A stretch of DNA of 64,000 bases, taken from NCBI RefSeq assembly GCF_000374645.1, contig NZ_KB894801.1, positions 62,001 through 126,000 on the forward strand. Reading direction: 5' to 3'. The stretch comes from Arhodomonas aquaeolei DSM 8974 (GTDB taxonomy: Bacteria > Pseudomonadota > Gammaproteobacteria > Nitrococcales > Nitrococcaceae). The translations under genes were made by a program, and so were the position numbers. Numbering within the stretch: the stretch's first letter is position 1; every line of letters starts with the position of its first letter. Positions 17,829 to 26,697 of the stretch are shown piece after piece. The notes under the pieces were generated by a model, which was not told where the DNA came from, searched no databases, and was given only the letters and a program-made list of their open reading frames with translations.

Positions 17829-18493
17829 GCGACACGGCACAGCGCTTCTTCAGCACCATCCGCCGCGCCCTCGGTCGCGAGGCCGCGCCAGACCCCGAGG
17901 CCATCGAGGCGGAGCGCCGGGCGCTGATGGCGGCGCCCGCGCCGCGCCCGAAATGGAGCGGCGACGACGTCACGCGGCTGCTCACGCGCCTGGAGGCCGC
18001 GGCTGCCACCTCGGAGCGGATCGCCTCCCGCGCAGATATCCCCGCGGCGGTGGCCCGGGTGCTGCTCGATGCCGGGGCCCCCGGCGGGCCGGTGCAGATC
18101 GGTGCCGATCCGCTCCTCGCCGGGCTGGAATGGACGCAGGAAGTGACCGTGGCCAAGGGGATCGATGGCGTGCGCACGGCACCGGCGTCGGTGACGGTGG
18201 CCGTGGCGGGCATCGCGGAGACCGGAACGCTGGTGCTCCGCTCCGGGCCGGATAACCCCACCAGCCTGAATTTCCTGCCCGAACACCACGTCGTGGTGCT
18301 ACGGGCCGGCGACGTCGTGGACTACATGGAGACTGCCTGGGCGCGGCTGCACGCCGACGGCGATCTGCCCCGGACGGTGAACTTCATCACCGGGCCGTCG
18401 CGCACCGGGGATGTGGAGCAGACCATTGAGCTCGGGGCGCATGGACCACGGCGGCTGCACGTGCTGCTGCTGGAAGATCACGACCAGCTGTGA
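17825..18493 (+). CDS. lutC: Lactate utilisation protein LutC (LUD domain)
   Basis: A 222-residue LUD-domain protein, third member of the lactate oxidation complex. The family core is visible: ITxAxxxIAETGTLVLRSG (residues near 120-140), LNFLPEHHVVVLRAGDVV, and the C-terminal FITGPSRTGDVEQTIELGAHGPRRLHVLLLED. The ATG overlaps the lutB stop (ATGA), so translation is coupled. The gene is the last of the operon. Immediately beyond its stop begins the second palindromic repeat cluster, which may protect or terminate the operon mRNA. Confidence 0.93.
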   Translation: MSDTAQRFFSTIRRALGREAAPDPEAIEAERRALMAAPAPRPKWSGDDVTRLLTRLEAAAATSERIASRADIPAAVARVLLDAGAPGGPVQIGADPLLAGLEWTQEVTVAKGIDGVRTAPASVTVAVAGIAETGTLVLRSGPDNPTSLNFLPEHHVVVLRAGDVVDYMETAWARLHADGDLPRTVNFITGPSRTGDVEQTIELGAHGPRRLHVLLLEDHDQL

Positions 18494-18503
18494 CCTTCCG
18501 GCA

Positions 18504-18581
18504 GGTTGTTCACTCGCCACCTCCCCGGGAGAGCGGAGGGACAACCCGGACGACGCTGCCAGCAGGTCCGTGTGAACAACC
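18504..18581. repeat. Family B unit 1 (diverged): 10-bp inverted arms
   Basis: GGTTGTTCAC (18504-18513) is the exact reverse complement of GTGAACAACC (18572-18581), 58 bases apart. The arms occupy the positions of GGTCGTGCAC and GTGTGCGACC in the next unit, showing sequence change with arm complementarity kept. Confidence 0.65.
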
Positions 18582-18608
18582 CTGGACGTTGATCCTGGTC
18601 CGGGGGGC

Positions 18609-18724
18609 GGATGGACGTTCGGGCAGGTCGTGCACCGCAGGCGTGTGACATCCCGGACGGGTCCCGACAGCGTCGCACACGGCCCGCGGCCGTGTGCGAC
18701 CTACCCGAGCTACTCCGGGATAGA
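18609..18724. repeat. Family B unit 2, tandem copy with 13-bp perfect hairpin
   Basis: A 116-bp period is defined by the identical 15-base start GGATGGACGTTCGGG at 18609 and 18725. Inside, GTCGCACACGGCC (18672-18684), loop CGC and GGCCGTGTGCGAC (18688-18700) form a perfect 13-bp stem. An outer arm GGTCGTGCACC (from 18626) can also pair partly with the right-hand arm, so alternative folds are possible. Confidence 0.75.
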
Positions 18725-18830
18725 GGATGGACGTTCGGGTAGCTCGTGCGCCATAAGGCGTGCGACATTCCGGGCCGGTCCCAGCGGCGTCGCACACGGC
18801 CTGCGGTCGTGCACGACCTACCCCCCCCCC
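18725..18830. repeat. Family B unit 3, tandem copy ending in a C10 tract
   Basis: It starts with the same 15 bases as unit 2. The inner hairpin GTCGCACACGGCC (18789-18801) / GGTCGTGCACGAC (18805-18817) pairs except at two adjacent positions. The outer arm GTAGCTCGTGCG pairs with CGTGCACGACCTAC. The unit runs directly into ten consecutive C residues (18821-18830), where unit 2 has only CCC. Confidence 0.7.
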
Positions 18831-18916
18831 GGTGCCCGTCCGCGACGATCTCGTCTGCCGGGCGCAGCCGATCTCGTATGTCTCGGGGTTGCACGGCCAG
18901 GCGACAGATCCCGTAG

Positions 18917-18990
18917 GTTGGCTGCTCCTGGCAGCCAACATCCCCTCCTGCGGTGCCGGCAATGTCGACTACCCCGGGCAGCGGCCGACC
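18917..18990. repeat. Two-hairpin element (family A), plus orientation
   Basis: GTTGGCTGC (18917-18925), loop TCCTG, GCAGCCAAC (18931-18939) is a perfect 9-bp stem. Compared with the GTCGGCTGC stems in cluster I, one C-G pair has become T-A, with both arms changed. A degenerate partner hairpin (GTCGACTAC... GGCCGAC) follows to 18989. Bases 18926-18967 are the inverted match of 5304-5345. Confidence 0.8.
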
Positions 18991-19057
18991 TTGCATTTCC
19001 CGGTGTTGAGGGGGTGAACGGCCAGACGGCTGCACCGCGGTTACGGCGTCGGCCGGA

Positions 19058-19876
19058 TCAATCCCCGCCGGCGGCCGTCTTGTCCCGCGCCTTGGCCTGC
19101 TGGTAGGCGGCCTCCAGGGTGTCGAAATCGCACTCCCCCGGCTGCCGGCCCGTCTCGGCGAGCACGGTCTCCAGGCCCCGGAAACGGCGCTCGAACTTTC
19201 CGTTGGCGGCCCGCAGCGCCTGCTCAGGGTCGCTGCCGAGGTGGCGGCCGAGATTGGCGCAGGCGAACAGCAGATCACCGTATTCCTCGTGGATGTGGTC
19301 ACCGTCGCCGCTCGCCATAGCGTCCTCCAGCTCCGCGAGCTCCTCGCGGAGCTTGGCAATCACCGGCCGTGGCTCGTTCCAGTCGAAGCCGACCCGCGCG
19401 GCACGTTTCTGGAGCTTGACGCTTCGACTGAGCGCCGGGAGCGTGCGCGGGACGTCGTCCAGCAGCCCCGGTTTACGGCCCTCGCCGTCGGCGCGCTGCG
19501 CGCGCTCCGCCGCCTTGATCGACTCCCAGGCGCGGGTCTGGCTTTCCGCGTCGCGTTCCTCCGCCTCGCCGAAGACGTGGGGGTGGCGGCGCACGATCTT
19601 GTCCGCGATGGCGTTGGCGACGTCGTGGAAATCGAAACGCCCCTCCTCCGCGGCGAAGCGGGCGTAGTAGACCACCTGGAAGAGCAGATCCCCGAGCTCG
19701 TCGCGGAGGTGATCGTAGTCGCCCCGCTCGATGGTGTCGGCCACCTCGTAGGCCTCCTCGAGGGTGTGCGGCACGATGCTCCGCCAGTCCTGTTCCAGAT
19801 CCCACGGACAGCCGCCATCGGGGTTGCGCAGGGCGGCCATGATCTCGATCAAACGGTCTACGGGGTGTTGAGGCAT
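19058..19876 (-). CDS. mazG: Nucleoside triphosphate pyrophosphohydrolase MazG
   Basis: A 272-residue house-cleaning NTP pyrophosphatase with two MazG domains. Domain 1 has CPWDLEQDWRSI and EEAYEVADTIE...DELGDLLFQV (the E-x-x-E...E-x-x-D metal site). Domain 2 has LREELAELEDAM and EEYGDLLFACANLGRHLG. The double-domain length matches E. coli MazG (263 residues). Its end faces lutC across repeat cluster II. Its start is divergent from the TetR-type regulator across a 231-bp gap, in which I see only GC-rich sequence and a CCGGCGCCGG palindrome near 20002-20011. Confidence 0.95.
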   Translation of the reverse strand: MPQHPVDRLIEIMAALRNPDGGCPWDLEQDWRSIVPHTLEEAYEVADTIERGDYDHLRDELGDLLFQVVYYARFAAEEGRFDFHDVANAIADKIVRRHPHVFGEAEERDAESQTRAWESIKAAERAQRADGEGRKPGLLDDVPRTLPALSRSVKLQKRAARVGFDWNEPRPVIAKLREELAELEDAMASGDGDHIHEEYGDLLFACANLGRHLGSDPEQALRAANGKFERRFRGLETVLAETGRQPGECDFDTLEAAYQQAKARDKTAAGGD

Positions 19877-20107
19877 TCTGATCTTCCTGCTCTGCGAGGG
19901 GCGAGTATGGACGCCCCCGGCCGCCAGCGCCAGAATACGGCCGGGGATGCCGGCTACGGATCATCCACGCGATGGACCGGCCGCCGGGGATATGACGCTA
20001 CCGGCGCCGGCACCGAGGCAGGGCCGCCGCGCCCTGTCGGGGCGCGGGACGCCGCCCGACGGGCATCCCGCAGTCGGCCAGTGAGGCACAAGAAGGAGAG
20101 GCAGTTC

Positions 20108-20719
20108 GTGGCAAAACCGGTTACACCCGCCACCGCCCGAGGGGAGCGCACCCGCCAGAAGCTGCTCGATGCAGCGGAGGAGGAATTCGGCGAGAAGGGG
20201 TTTCACAGCGCCTCTATCAGCAATATCACCCGCCGCGCCGGTGTCGCCCAGGGCACGTTCTATATCTACTTCTCATCCAAGGAGGCCATCCTCCGGGCCC
20301 TGGTGGAGCACATGAGCCGCGAGCTCCGTCGCTCCCAGAGCGAGGCGGTGCGCGGCTGCAACGACCGTATCGAGGTCGAGCGCACCGGCTTCCGGCAGTT
20401 CCTGCGCTTCGCGCTTGCGCACAAGAACCTCTACCGCATCGTCATGCAGTCCCAGTTCGTGGACCCGGACGTGCATCAGCGCTACTACGAGACGCTGCTT
20501 GCCGGCTACGAGCGCGGCATCGCCGAGGCACAGGCACGCGGCGAGGTCCGCCAGGGCGACCCCCGCGCCCTCGCCTGGGCGCTGATCGGCATGACCTACT
20601 TCTTCGGTAAGCGCTACGCCACCTGGGAGGGCGAGATGCCGGAGGAGCCGGCGATCGAGACCGTCCTCGACTTCATCGAGGCAGGTCTGCGACCGCCGTC
20701 ATCCGGCAGTGCCCCCTGA
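20108..20719 (+). CDS. TetR/AcrR family transcriptional regulator
   Basis: A 203-residue repressor-type protein. The N-terminal helix-turn-helix domain runs from about residue 9 to 55 (RTRQKLLDAAEEEFGEKGF, ITRRAGVAQGTFYIYFSSKEAIL), followed by an all-helical ligand-binding domain. I chose the GTG at 20108 because AAGGAGAG lies 10 bases upstream; the frame is open much further upstream only because of GC bias. The ligand and targets are unknown: the divergent mazG and convergent GST genes are candidates, but neither is a typical TetR target. Confidence 0.88.
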   Translation: MAKPVTPATARGERTRQKLLDAAEEEFGEKGFHSASISNITRRAGVAQGTFYIYFSSKEAILRALVEHMSRELRRSQSEAVRGCNDRIEVERTGFRQFLRFALAHKNLYRIVMQSQFVDPDVHQRYYETLLAGYERGIAEAQARGEVRQGDPRALAWALIGMTYFFGKRYATWEGEMPEEPAIETVLDFIEAGLRPPSSGSAP

Positions 20720-20730
20720 GGTGACCCGGC

Positions 20731-21423
20731 TCAGCGGCGCTGGTACTGCCCGGCACCGAAGAGCAGCCGTTTGGCCTCCTCGTCGAAACCGTTCTGGCGG
20801 GAATCGGCGAGCACGGACACGCCGCGCTGCACGGCCGGGCGGGCCTCTATGGTGTCGTACCAGCGCTTGAGATTCGGGTAGTCGGCGAGGTCCTGGCCCT
20901 GGTTCGCGTGAGGGCGGATCCAGGGGTAGGCGGCGATGTCGGCGATACTGTAGTCCCCGCCGGCCAGCCACTCGCACTCGCCCAGACGACGGTCCATGAC
21001 CCGGTACAGCCGGGACGTCTCGTTGGTATAGCGGTCGTAGGCGTACTGGATGTGCTTGGGCGCGTAATTGCGGAAGTGGTGCGCCTGGCCGAGCATCGGG
21101 CCGAGCCCGCCCATCTGGAACATCAGCCACTCCATGACGCGGTAGCGGGCCTCGCCGTTCGCCGGCAGGAAGCGCCCGGTCTTCTCGGCGAGGTAGAACA
21201 GGATCGCGCCGGACTCGAAGACGCTGATCGGCCGGCCTTCCGGGCCGTCCTCGTCCACGATGGCCGGGATCTTGTTGTTCGGGCTGATGCGCAGGAACTC
21301 CGGCTCGAACTGGTCGCCCTTGCCGATGTTCACGCCGTGGACGCGATAGTCCAGGCCCATTTCCTCCAGTGCGATATGCACCTTGTGGCCGTTGGGCGTC
21401 GGCCAGCTGTAGCAGTCGATCAT
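20731..21423 (-). CDS. Glutathione S-transferase family protein (YfcG/YghU-like, Nu class)
   Basis: A 230-residue GST. The thioredoxin-fold N-domain begins [15 protein letters not shown], with the Thr-Pro-Asn of Nu-class enzymes rather than a catalytic Tyr or Cys. NNKIPAIVD and [13 protein letters not shown] form the glutathione-binding cis-Pro and SNAIL-like elements. The C-terminal helical domain contains [12 protein letters not shown], the family N-cap motif. Relatives act as disulfide-bond reductases. The ATG overlaps the stop of the upstream TPR lipoprotein gene (ATGA), so the pair is co-translated. The convergent TetR gene ends 11 bp away. Confidence 0.9.
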   Translation of the reverse strand: MIDCYSWPTPNGHKVHIALEEMGLDYRVHGVNIGKGDQFEPEFLRISPNNKIPAIVDEDGPEGRPISVFESGAILFYLAEKTGRFLPANGEARYRVMEWLMFQMGGLGPMLGQAHHFRNYAPKHIQYAYDRYTNETSRLYRVMDRRLGECEWLAGGDYSIADIAAYPWIRPHANQGQDLADYPNLKRWYDTIEARPAVQRGVSVLADSRQNGFDEEAKRLLFGAGQYQRR

Positions 21424-21938
21424 GGCTTGTCCTCGGTCTCAGTGCGTTGCGGACAGTGCCCGGCCCCCTGCCAGGTCTGCAGCCCCCGAAGGAGGCAGGC
21501 GGCGAGTGCCGTGGTTCGCTCGTCCCGTGCGGCATCCGCGGGCAGACCTGAATGCGCCTCGACGAGGGAGCGCCACGCGAGCCGGAGCTGCACCAGTCCC
21601 AGGTTGTGGCGGGCCCGGGCCATTGCCGGGTCGGCATCAAGCGCTTGGTAGAAGGCGGCCTCCGCCGCCCGGAGCCGGTCGAGCTCCACCCGCGCGTTAC
21701 CGAGCCGGTACCAGGCATGCGGGTCTCTGGGTGCTGTTTCAAGGTAGCGCTCGTAACGCGTGGCGGCGAGCCGGTAGTGACCGGCCTCGTAGGCACGATC
21801 CGCCGCGGCCTTGTCGTCGCCCTGCCCCATGGGAAACGCCGCGCACCCGCTTGTCACGGCCGCGATGAGCACGAGGAGAACACCGAGTCGGTGTCCCGGC
21901 AGCGATTGCATGACGGAGGCGGACATAGCTAACGCCAC
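21420..21938 (-). CDS. TPR-repeat lipoprotein
   Basis: A protein of up to 172 residues with an N-terminal hydrophobic segment and lipobox VTSGCAA (Cys near residue 32), so it is predicted to be a membrane-anchored lipoprotein. After the lipobox come about two and a half tetratricopeptide repeats ([54 protein letters not shown]). TPRs usually mediate protein-protein contacts. A later in-frame Met (residue 6 or 10) could be the real start. The 221-bp gap to ispG shows an ACCCG-TAAG-CGGGT hairpin but no clear promoter. Confidence 0.75.
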   Translation of the reverse strand: MALAMSASVMQSLPGHRLGVLLVLIAAVTSGCAAFPMGQGDDKAAADRAYEAGHYRLAATRYERYLETAPRDPHAWYRLGNARVELDRLRAAEAAFYQALDADPAMARARHNLGLVQLRLAWRSLVEAHSGLPADAARDERTTALAACLLRGLQTWQGAGHCPQRTETEDKP

Positions 21939-22159
21939 TCTTCAGCTCCGGATGGTGTGCCCGTGGACACGAGGCGTGCAGTGTAGCAGCGCAGGCATGC
22001 CCGCCGTGCACCGACGGGCCCCGGTATCGCAGCCCCCTCGCCGTGTGGGCCGGCACCCCGCGCGCATCGCGTATCCGTTCGGGGAGAGGTGGTATTACCC
22101 GTAAGCGGGTTAGTATCATGAGCGGACTACACCCGCTGCATGCGTGAACACCCAGGTCC

Positions 22160-23401
22160 ATGTCCGAATCCGTGATTAACCGGCGCCACAGCGTGCCCGT
22201 CGACGTCGGCGGCGTCACCGTCGGCGGCGATGCCCCCGTCGTCGTGCAGTCCATGACCAACACCGATACCGCCGACGAGGTCGGCACGGCGGTCCAGGTC
22301 GCGGACCTGGCGCGGGCCGGCTCGGAGCTGGTGCGCATCACCGTCAACAACGAGGCCGCGGCCGCGGCGGTGCCGGCGATCCGCCGCCGGCTCGACGACA
22401 TGGGCGTGGACGTGCCCCTGGTCGGGGACTTCCACTTCAACGGTCACCGTCTGCTCACCGCCTACCCGGACTGCGCGGCGGCACTGGCGAAGCTGCGCAT
22501 AAACCCCGGCAATGTGGGCAAGGGCCGCCGGCGCGACCCGCAGTTCGCGACCATGATCGACATCGCCCGGGACTTCGACAAACCGGTGCGTATCGGCGTG
22601 AACTGGGGCAGCCTGGACCAGGACCTGCTGGCCCGGATGATGGACGAGAACGCCCGCCTGTCCGAGCCCGCCCCACCGGCGAGCGTGATGAAGCAGGCAG
22701 TGGTGCGCTCGGCGCTGGACTCCGCCGAGAAGGCCGAGGCCCTGGGGCTGCCCCACGACCGCATCATCCTCTCCTGCAAGATGAGCGTGGTGCAGGACCT
22801 CATCACGGTCTACCGCGATCTCGCCACGCGCTGCGACTACCCGCTGCATCTCGGCCTGACCGAGGCGGGCATGGGCTCCAAGGGCATCGTGGCCTCGTCG
22901 GCGGCGCTGGCGGTGCTCCTGCAGGAGGGTATCGGCGACACCATCCGCATCTCGCTCACCCCGGAGCCCGGCGAGTCCCGGACCCGGGAGGTGGTGGTCG
23001 CCCAGGAGCTGCTCCAGACCATGGGCATGCGGGCATTCACGCCGCTGGTCACCGCCTGCCCCGGTTGCGGGCGGACCACGAGCACCTTCTTCCAGGAGCT
23101 CGCCGAGCAGATCCAGAATCACGTCCGCGAGCGCATGCCGGAGTGGCGGAACCACTACCCCGGTGTCGAGAATATGACCCTCGCGGTGATGGGCTGCGTG
23201 GTCAATGGCCCCGGCGAGAGCCGCAATGCCAATCTCGGTATCAGCCTGCCGGGCACCGGCGAGAAGCCCGTGGCCCCGGTCTACGAGGACGGCGAGAAGA
23301 CCGTCACGCTCAAGGGCGAGCGCATCGGCGAGGAGTTCGTGGAGCTGGTCGAGGACTACGTCGCCCGGCGCTACGGGCGCGGTGCTCACTCCTCGAGCTG
23401 A
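22160..23401 (+). CDS. ispG: 4-hydroxy-3-methylbut-2-en-1-yl diphosphate synthase (flavodoxin)
   Basis: Penultimate enzyme of the MEP isoprenoid pathway, a 4Fe-4S protein that reduces MEcPP to HMBPP. The 413-residue protein starts with the TIM-barrel region ([15 protein letters not shown]). The C-terminal domain carries the cluster ligands CPGCGRTTS and [10 protein letters not shown]. Electrons usually come from flavodoxin or ferredoxin. A 7Fe ferredoxin gene lies convergent and overlaps the last 16 bp of this gene, which is physically suggestive but not proof of partnership. Confidence 0.96.
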   Translation: MSESVINRRHSVPVDVGGVTVGGDAPVVVQSMTNTDTADEVGTAVQVADLARAGSELVRITVNNEAAAAAVPAIRRRLDDMGVDVPLVGDFHFNGHRLLTAYPDCAAALAKLRINPGNVGKGRRRDPQFATMIDIARDFDKPVRIGVNWGSLDQDLLARMMDENARLSEPAPPASVMKQAVVRSALDSAEKAEALGLPHDRIILSCKMSVVQDLITVYRDLATRCDYPLHLGLTEAGMGSKGIVASSAALAVLLQEGIGDTIRISLTPEPGESRTREVVVAQELLQTMGMRAFTPLVTACPGCGRTTSTFFQELAEQIQNHVRERMPEWRNHYPGVENMTLAVMGCVVNGPGESRNANLGISLPGTGEKPVAPVYEDGEKTVTLKGERIGEEFVELVEDYVARRYGRGAHSSS

Positions 23402-23709
23402 TCGAGCTTGGCGGTGACCGCCGCCCAGTCGTCGGCGTCCGCCGGCGGCGCCTTCATCGACGTGATCACCGGCCACTGTCCGGCGAGCCGGGCGTTGATC
23501 TCCAGGAAGTATTCCTGGCCTGCCGGCACGCGGTCGTCCGCATGGATCGCGTCCACCGGGCACTCGAACTCGCATAACGCGCAGTCGATGCACTCCTGCG
23601 GGTCGATCACGAGGAAGTTCGGCCCCTCGTGGAAGCAGTCCACGGGGCAGACCTCGACGCAGTCCGTGTACTTGCAGCGGATGCAGGGCTCGGTGACGAC
23701 GTAGGTCAC
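23386..23709 (-). CDS. fdxA: Seven-iron ferredoxin FdxA
   Basis: A 107-residue ferredoxin with the Azotobacter FdI-type pattern: [17 protein letters not shown] near residue 9 (3Fe-4S plus one 4Fe ligand), then [12 protein letters not shown] for the 4Fe-4S cluster, and a C-terminal extension of about 50 residues. I chose GTG at 23707-23709 because it gives the family start [12 protein letters not shown] and overlaps the Rrf2 regulator stop (GTGA). The gene is the last of a coupled thiD-Rrf2-fdxA unit. Its 3' end overlaps the ispG 3' end by 16 bp in opposite orientation. Confidence 0.93.
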   Translation of the reverse strand: MTYVVTEPCIRCKYTDCVEVCPVDCFHEGPNFLVIDPQECIDCALCEFECPVDAIHADDRVPAGQEYFLEINARLAGQWPVITSMKAPPADADDWAAVTAKLDQLEE

Positions 23710-24190
23710 GCCCGGTGGCCCTCCGCCGCCGGCGCGCTGCGGTGCGCCAGCGCGCCGCAGACGTCGCAGCGCCAGTGCCCGCCGGCGTACTGCCGGGCCA
23801 GGGCCTCGCGGATCTGCGGGCGCTGGACGAAGTCGGCGAGGCGGATGTCGTCCAGGTAGGCGTCCAGGCGTCGGGAGAGGTTGTCCCACAGCGCGCGGGT
23901 GAGCGCACTGCCGCCGCGGGGGCCGCCGCGGCCGTCCGCCTCCATCACCCGGATGATCTCGCCGACGCCGAGCTCCGCCGGGTCGCGGGTCAGGCGGTAG
24001 CCGCCCCCGGGCCCGGGCACGCCCTGCACCAGGCCGGCGTGACGCAGGCGAGTGAAGATCTGGTCCACGTAGGACACGGAGATCCCCTGGCACACCGAGA
24101 TCTCCGCCAGCGGCACCGGCGTGTCGCCGCCGTGGATCGCCAGGTGCATCAGCGCGCTCACCGCATAGCGGCTCTTGGTGGACAGCCGGA

Positions 24191-24194
<4 letters not shown>
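23706..24194 (-). CDS. Rrf2/IscR-family regulator lacking the cluster cysteines
   Basis: A 162-residue Rrf2-family winged-helix protein very like IscR in its DNA-binding half ([49 protein letters not shown]). In IscR three Cys residues around 92-104 bind 2Fe-2S. The equivalent segment here (about 86-101, [15 protein letters not shown]) has none. Instead the C-terminus carries His140, Cys143, Cys146 and His151 ([12 protein letters not shown]), a plausible alternative metal site. It is coupled by 4-bp overlaps to thiD upstream and fdxA downstream, so it may autoregulate this unit or serve as a variant Fe or Fe-S sensor. Function is inferred only. Confidence 0.85.
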
Positions 24195-25006
<812 letters not shown>

Positions 25007-25052
25007 GGTCCATCCGTCGGTTGTCGGCCCGCCATGGCGGGCGGTGAGGCGA

Positions 25053-26606
25053 TCAGGCACCGCCGGTGCGGGCCAGGGCGTCGCGGTCGACTTTGCCCGC
25101 ACCGGTGCGCGGCAGCGACTGTGCGCGGATATAGCGTCTCGGGTGCTTGAACCGGGCGAGCCTCGTGGACAGCCACTCCCCTAGTGACTCGGCGTCCGGC
25201 AGGTTCGCCCCTGCCGCGGGCACGAGCACCGCCACCGGTACCGCCCCCCAGTGCGGATCCGCGGCCGGAAAGACCCCCGCCTCCGCGATGGCCTCGTGGC
25301 CAAGGAGCACGGTCTCGATCTCCTCCGGGGCGATATTCTCGCCGCCGCTCACGAACACATTATCCACGCGGCCGACGATGCTGACACGCCCGCTCTCGTC
25401 CTCGCGGGCGAGATCGCCGGTGTGGACCCAGCCGTCGGCGTCGAGGACGGCGGCGGTACGCTCCGGATCGTCGACGTAGCCGTCGAAGGCATGGGGGCTG
25501 CGCAGCCACAGCTCCCCCGCCCCGCCCCGCGGCGCCGGGGCGCCGTCGTCGGCGACGATGCGGTAGTCGCAGTGCGGGAAGGCGGTGCCCACGCTCCCCG
25601 AGTGACGGACCAGCGCCGCCGGGTCGTCGCCGCGGCCGAGGTGGATGAAGTTCGACGGCCCGGCCTCGGTCTGGCCGTAGCTCTGGCCCACCGCAATCCC
25701 GCGCTCGCGGAACGGCACCATCGCCGCGTCGCTGCAGGGTGCCCCCGCGGTGGTGATTCCGGCCAGCGACGACAGATCGGTATCGGCGAACCCCGGTGCC
25801 GCGCTGATCGCGCGGAGCATCGCCTCCACGGCGCCGAAGTGGTTCACGCGGTGCGCCGCGACCGCGCCGAGCACCGCCACCGGATCGAAGCCAGGCAGCA
25901 GCACCACGCAGCCGCCGGCATGGAGGATCGGTGTCACCGTGTTCCAGCCGCCGATGTGATAGAGCGGGAACAGCAGGAGCTCGCGGCGCTCGCCCAGGCC
26001 GGCCGGGCTGGCGGCGATGAGCTCCAGGGTGTTCCAGGTCATCTGCCGGTGGGAGACGATGCAGAGCTTGGGCACGCCGGTGCTGCCCCCGGTGTGCACG
26101 TAGAGGAACGGCTCGTTGAGCGCGAGGGCGGTATTCCCGGAGGGCGACGCGGGCATGGCGTCCTGGGCCGCAATGGCGTCCGCGTCCAGCCGGTGCCAGT
26201 CGCCGGCGTCCGTGCCGACCCCGGCGACGGCGTCCTCCAGGGCCGGATCGACGAGCACTGTTCGGGCACCGCTGCGGTGGACGAGCGCCGCCATCTCAGC
26301 CGCGGCAAGGCGGTGGCTCAGGGGCACGAGCACGATGCCGGTGCGTCCGCAGGCGAGATAGACCCGCACGGCCTCCACCGTATTGCGGGTCACCAGCCCC
26401 AGGCGGTCGCCACGGCCGATACCGAGGGTATCCGTGAGCCAGTGCGCGGTGCGGGCCACGGCGGCGTCGAGCTCGTCGTAGCGCCAGTGCCGGCCGGTCT
26501 CCGCCTCAATCAGCGCGCACCGGTCCGGGGTGAGCGCGGCCCGCCGGCCGACATAGTCGCCGACCCAGTCCATGGGAATCGCGTTCCAGTCCAGCGGCTC
26601 GTTCAT
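25053..26606 (-). CDS. Class I adenylate-forming acyl-CoA ligase, substrate unknown
   Basis: A 517-residue ANL-superfamily enzyme that would activate a carboxylic acid as acyl-AMP and transfer it to CoA. It shows the P-loop VHTGGSTGVPKLCIVSH, the YGQTEAG motif (A5), DGWVHTGDL (A7), GRVDNVFVSGGENIAPEEIE (A8) and the C-terminal Lys in PRTGAGKVDRD (A10). It resembles MenE and medium/long-chain fatty-acid ligases equally; no men, fad or beta-oxidation genes are nearby. I chose ATG at 26606, preceded by GGAGGGAG, rather than a GTG four codons earlier. It is divergent from tatD. Confidence 0.88.
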   Translation of the reverse strand: MNEPLDWNAIPMDWVGDYVGRRAALTPDRCALIEAETGRHWRYDELDAAVARTAHWLTDTLGIGRGDRLGLVTRNTVEAVRVYLACGRTGIVLVPLSHRLAAAEMAALVHRSGARTVLVDPALEDAVAGVGTDAGDWHRLDADAIAAQDAMPASPSGNTALALNEPFLYVHTGGSTGVPKLCIVSHRQMTWNTLELIAASPAGLGERRELLLFPLYHIGGWNTVTPILHAGGCVVLLPGFDPVAVLGAVAAHRVNHFGAVEAMLRAISAAPGFADTDLSSLAGITTAGAPCSDAAMVPFRERGIAVGQSYGQTEAGPSNFIHLGRGDDPAALVRHSGSVGTAFPHCDYRIVADDGAPAPRGGAGELWLRSPHAFDGYVDDPERTAAVLDADGWVHTGDLAREDESGRVSIVGRVDNVFVSGGENIAPEEIETVLLGHEAIAEAGVFPAADPHWGAVPVAVLVPAAGANLPDAESLGEWLSTRLARFKHPRRYIRAQSLPRTGAGKVDRDALARTGGA

Positions 26607-26697
26607 CGCTCCCTCCACAGGGGTGACACGGGCCGCGGCGACACCGCCGGTGCCGCCGCGTTACCATCCGGGCCATCATTTGAAACGGGAGCGCGCC

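Larger units (their letters stand above)
18494..19057. repeat. Convergent intergenic region packed with palindromic repeats (cluster II)
   Basis: No credible gene is seen here. This 564-bp gap between the convergent lutC and mazG genes contains three tandem, diverged family B units (about 18500-18585, 18625-18706 and 18740-18820; repeat period about 116-122 bp), a C10 homopolymer (18821-18830) and a family A two-hairpin element (18917-18990). The units are related to those at 5.2-5.65 kb. Confidence 0.75.

Noticed and set aside
18609-18830. Tandem repeats that could suggest a CRISPR array
   Set aside because: The period is about 116 bp, only two to three diverged copies exist, there are no short identical repeats with unique spacers, and no cas gene is present.
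19877-20107. A gene in the mazG-TetR gap
   Set aside because: Open frames here are in-frame extensions of the TetR gene with no SD or family similarity; the gap looks like ordinary divergent intergenic sequence.
25007-25052. TPP riboswitch before thiD
   Set aside because: Only 46 bp separate thiD from the upstream gene and no THI-element motif (CUGAGA) is visible.
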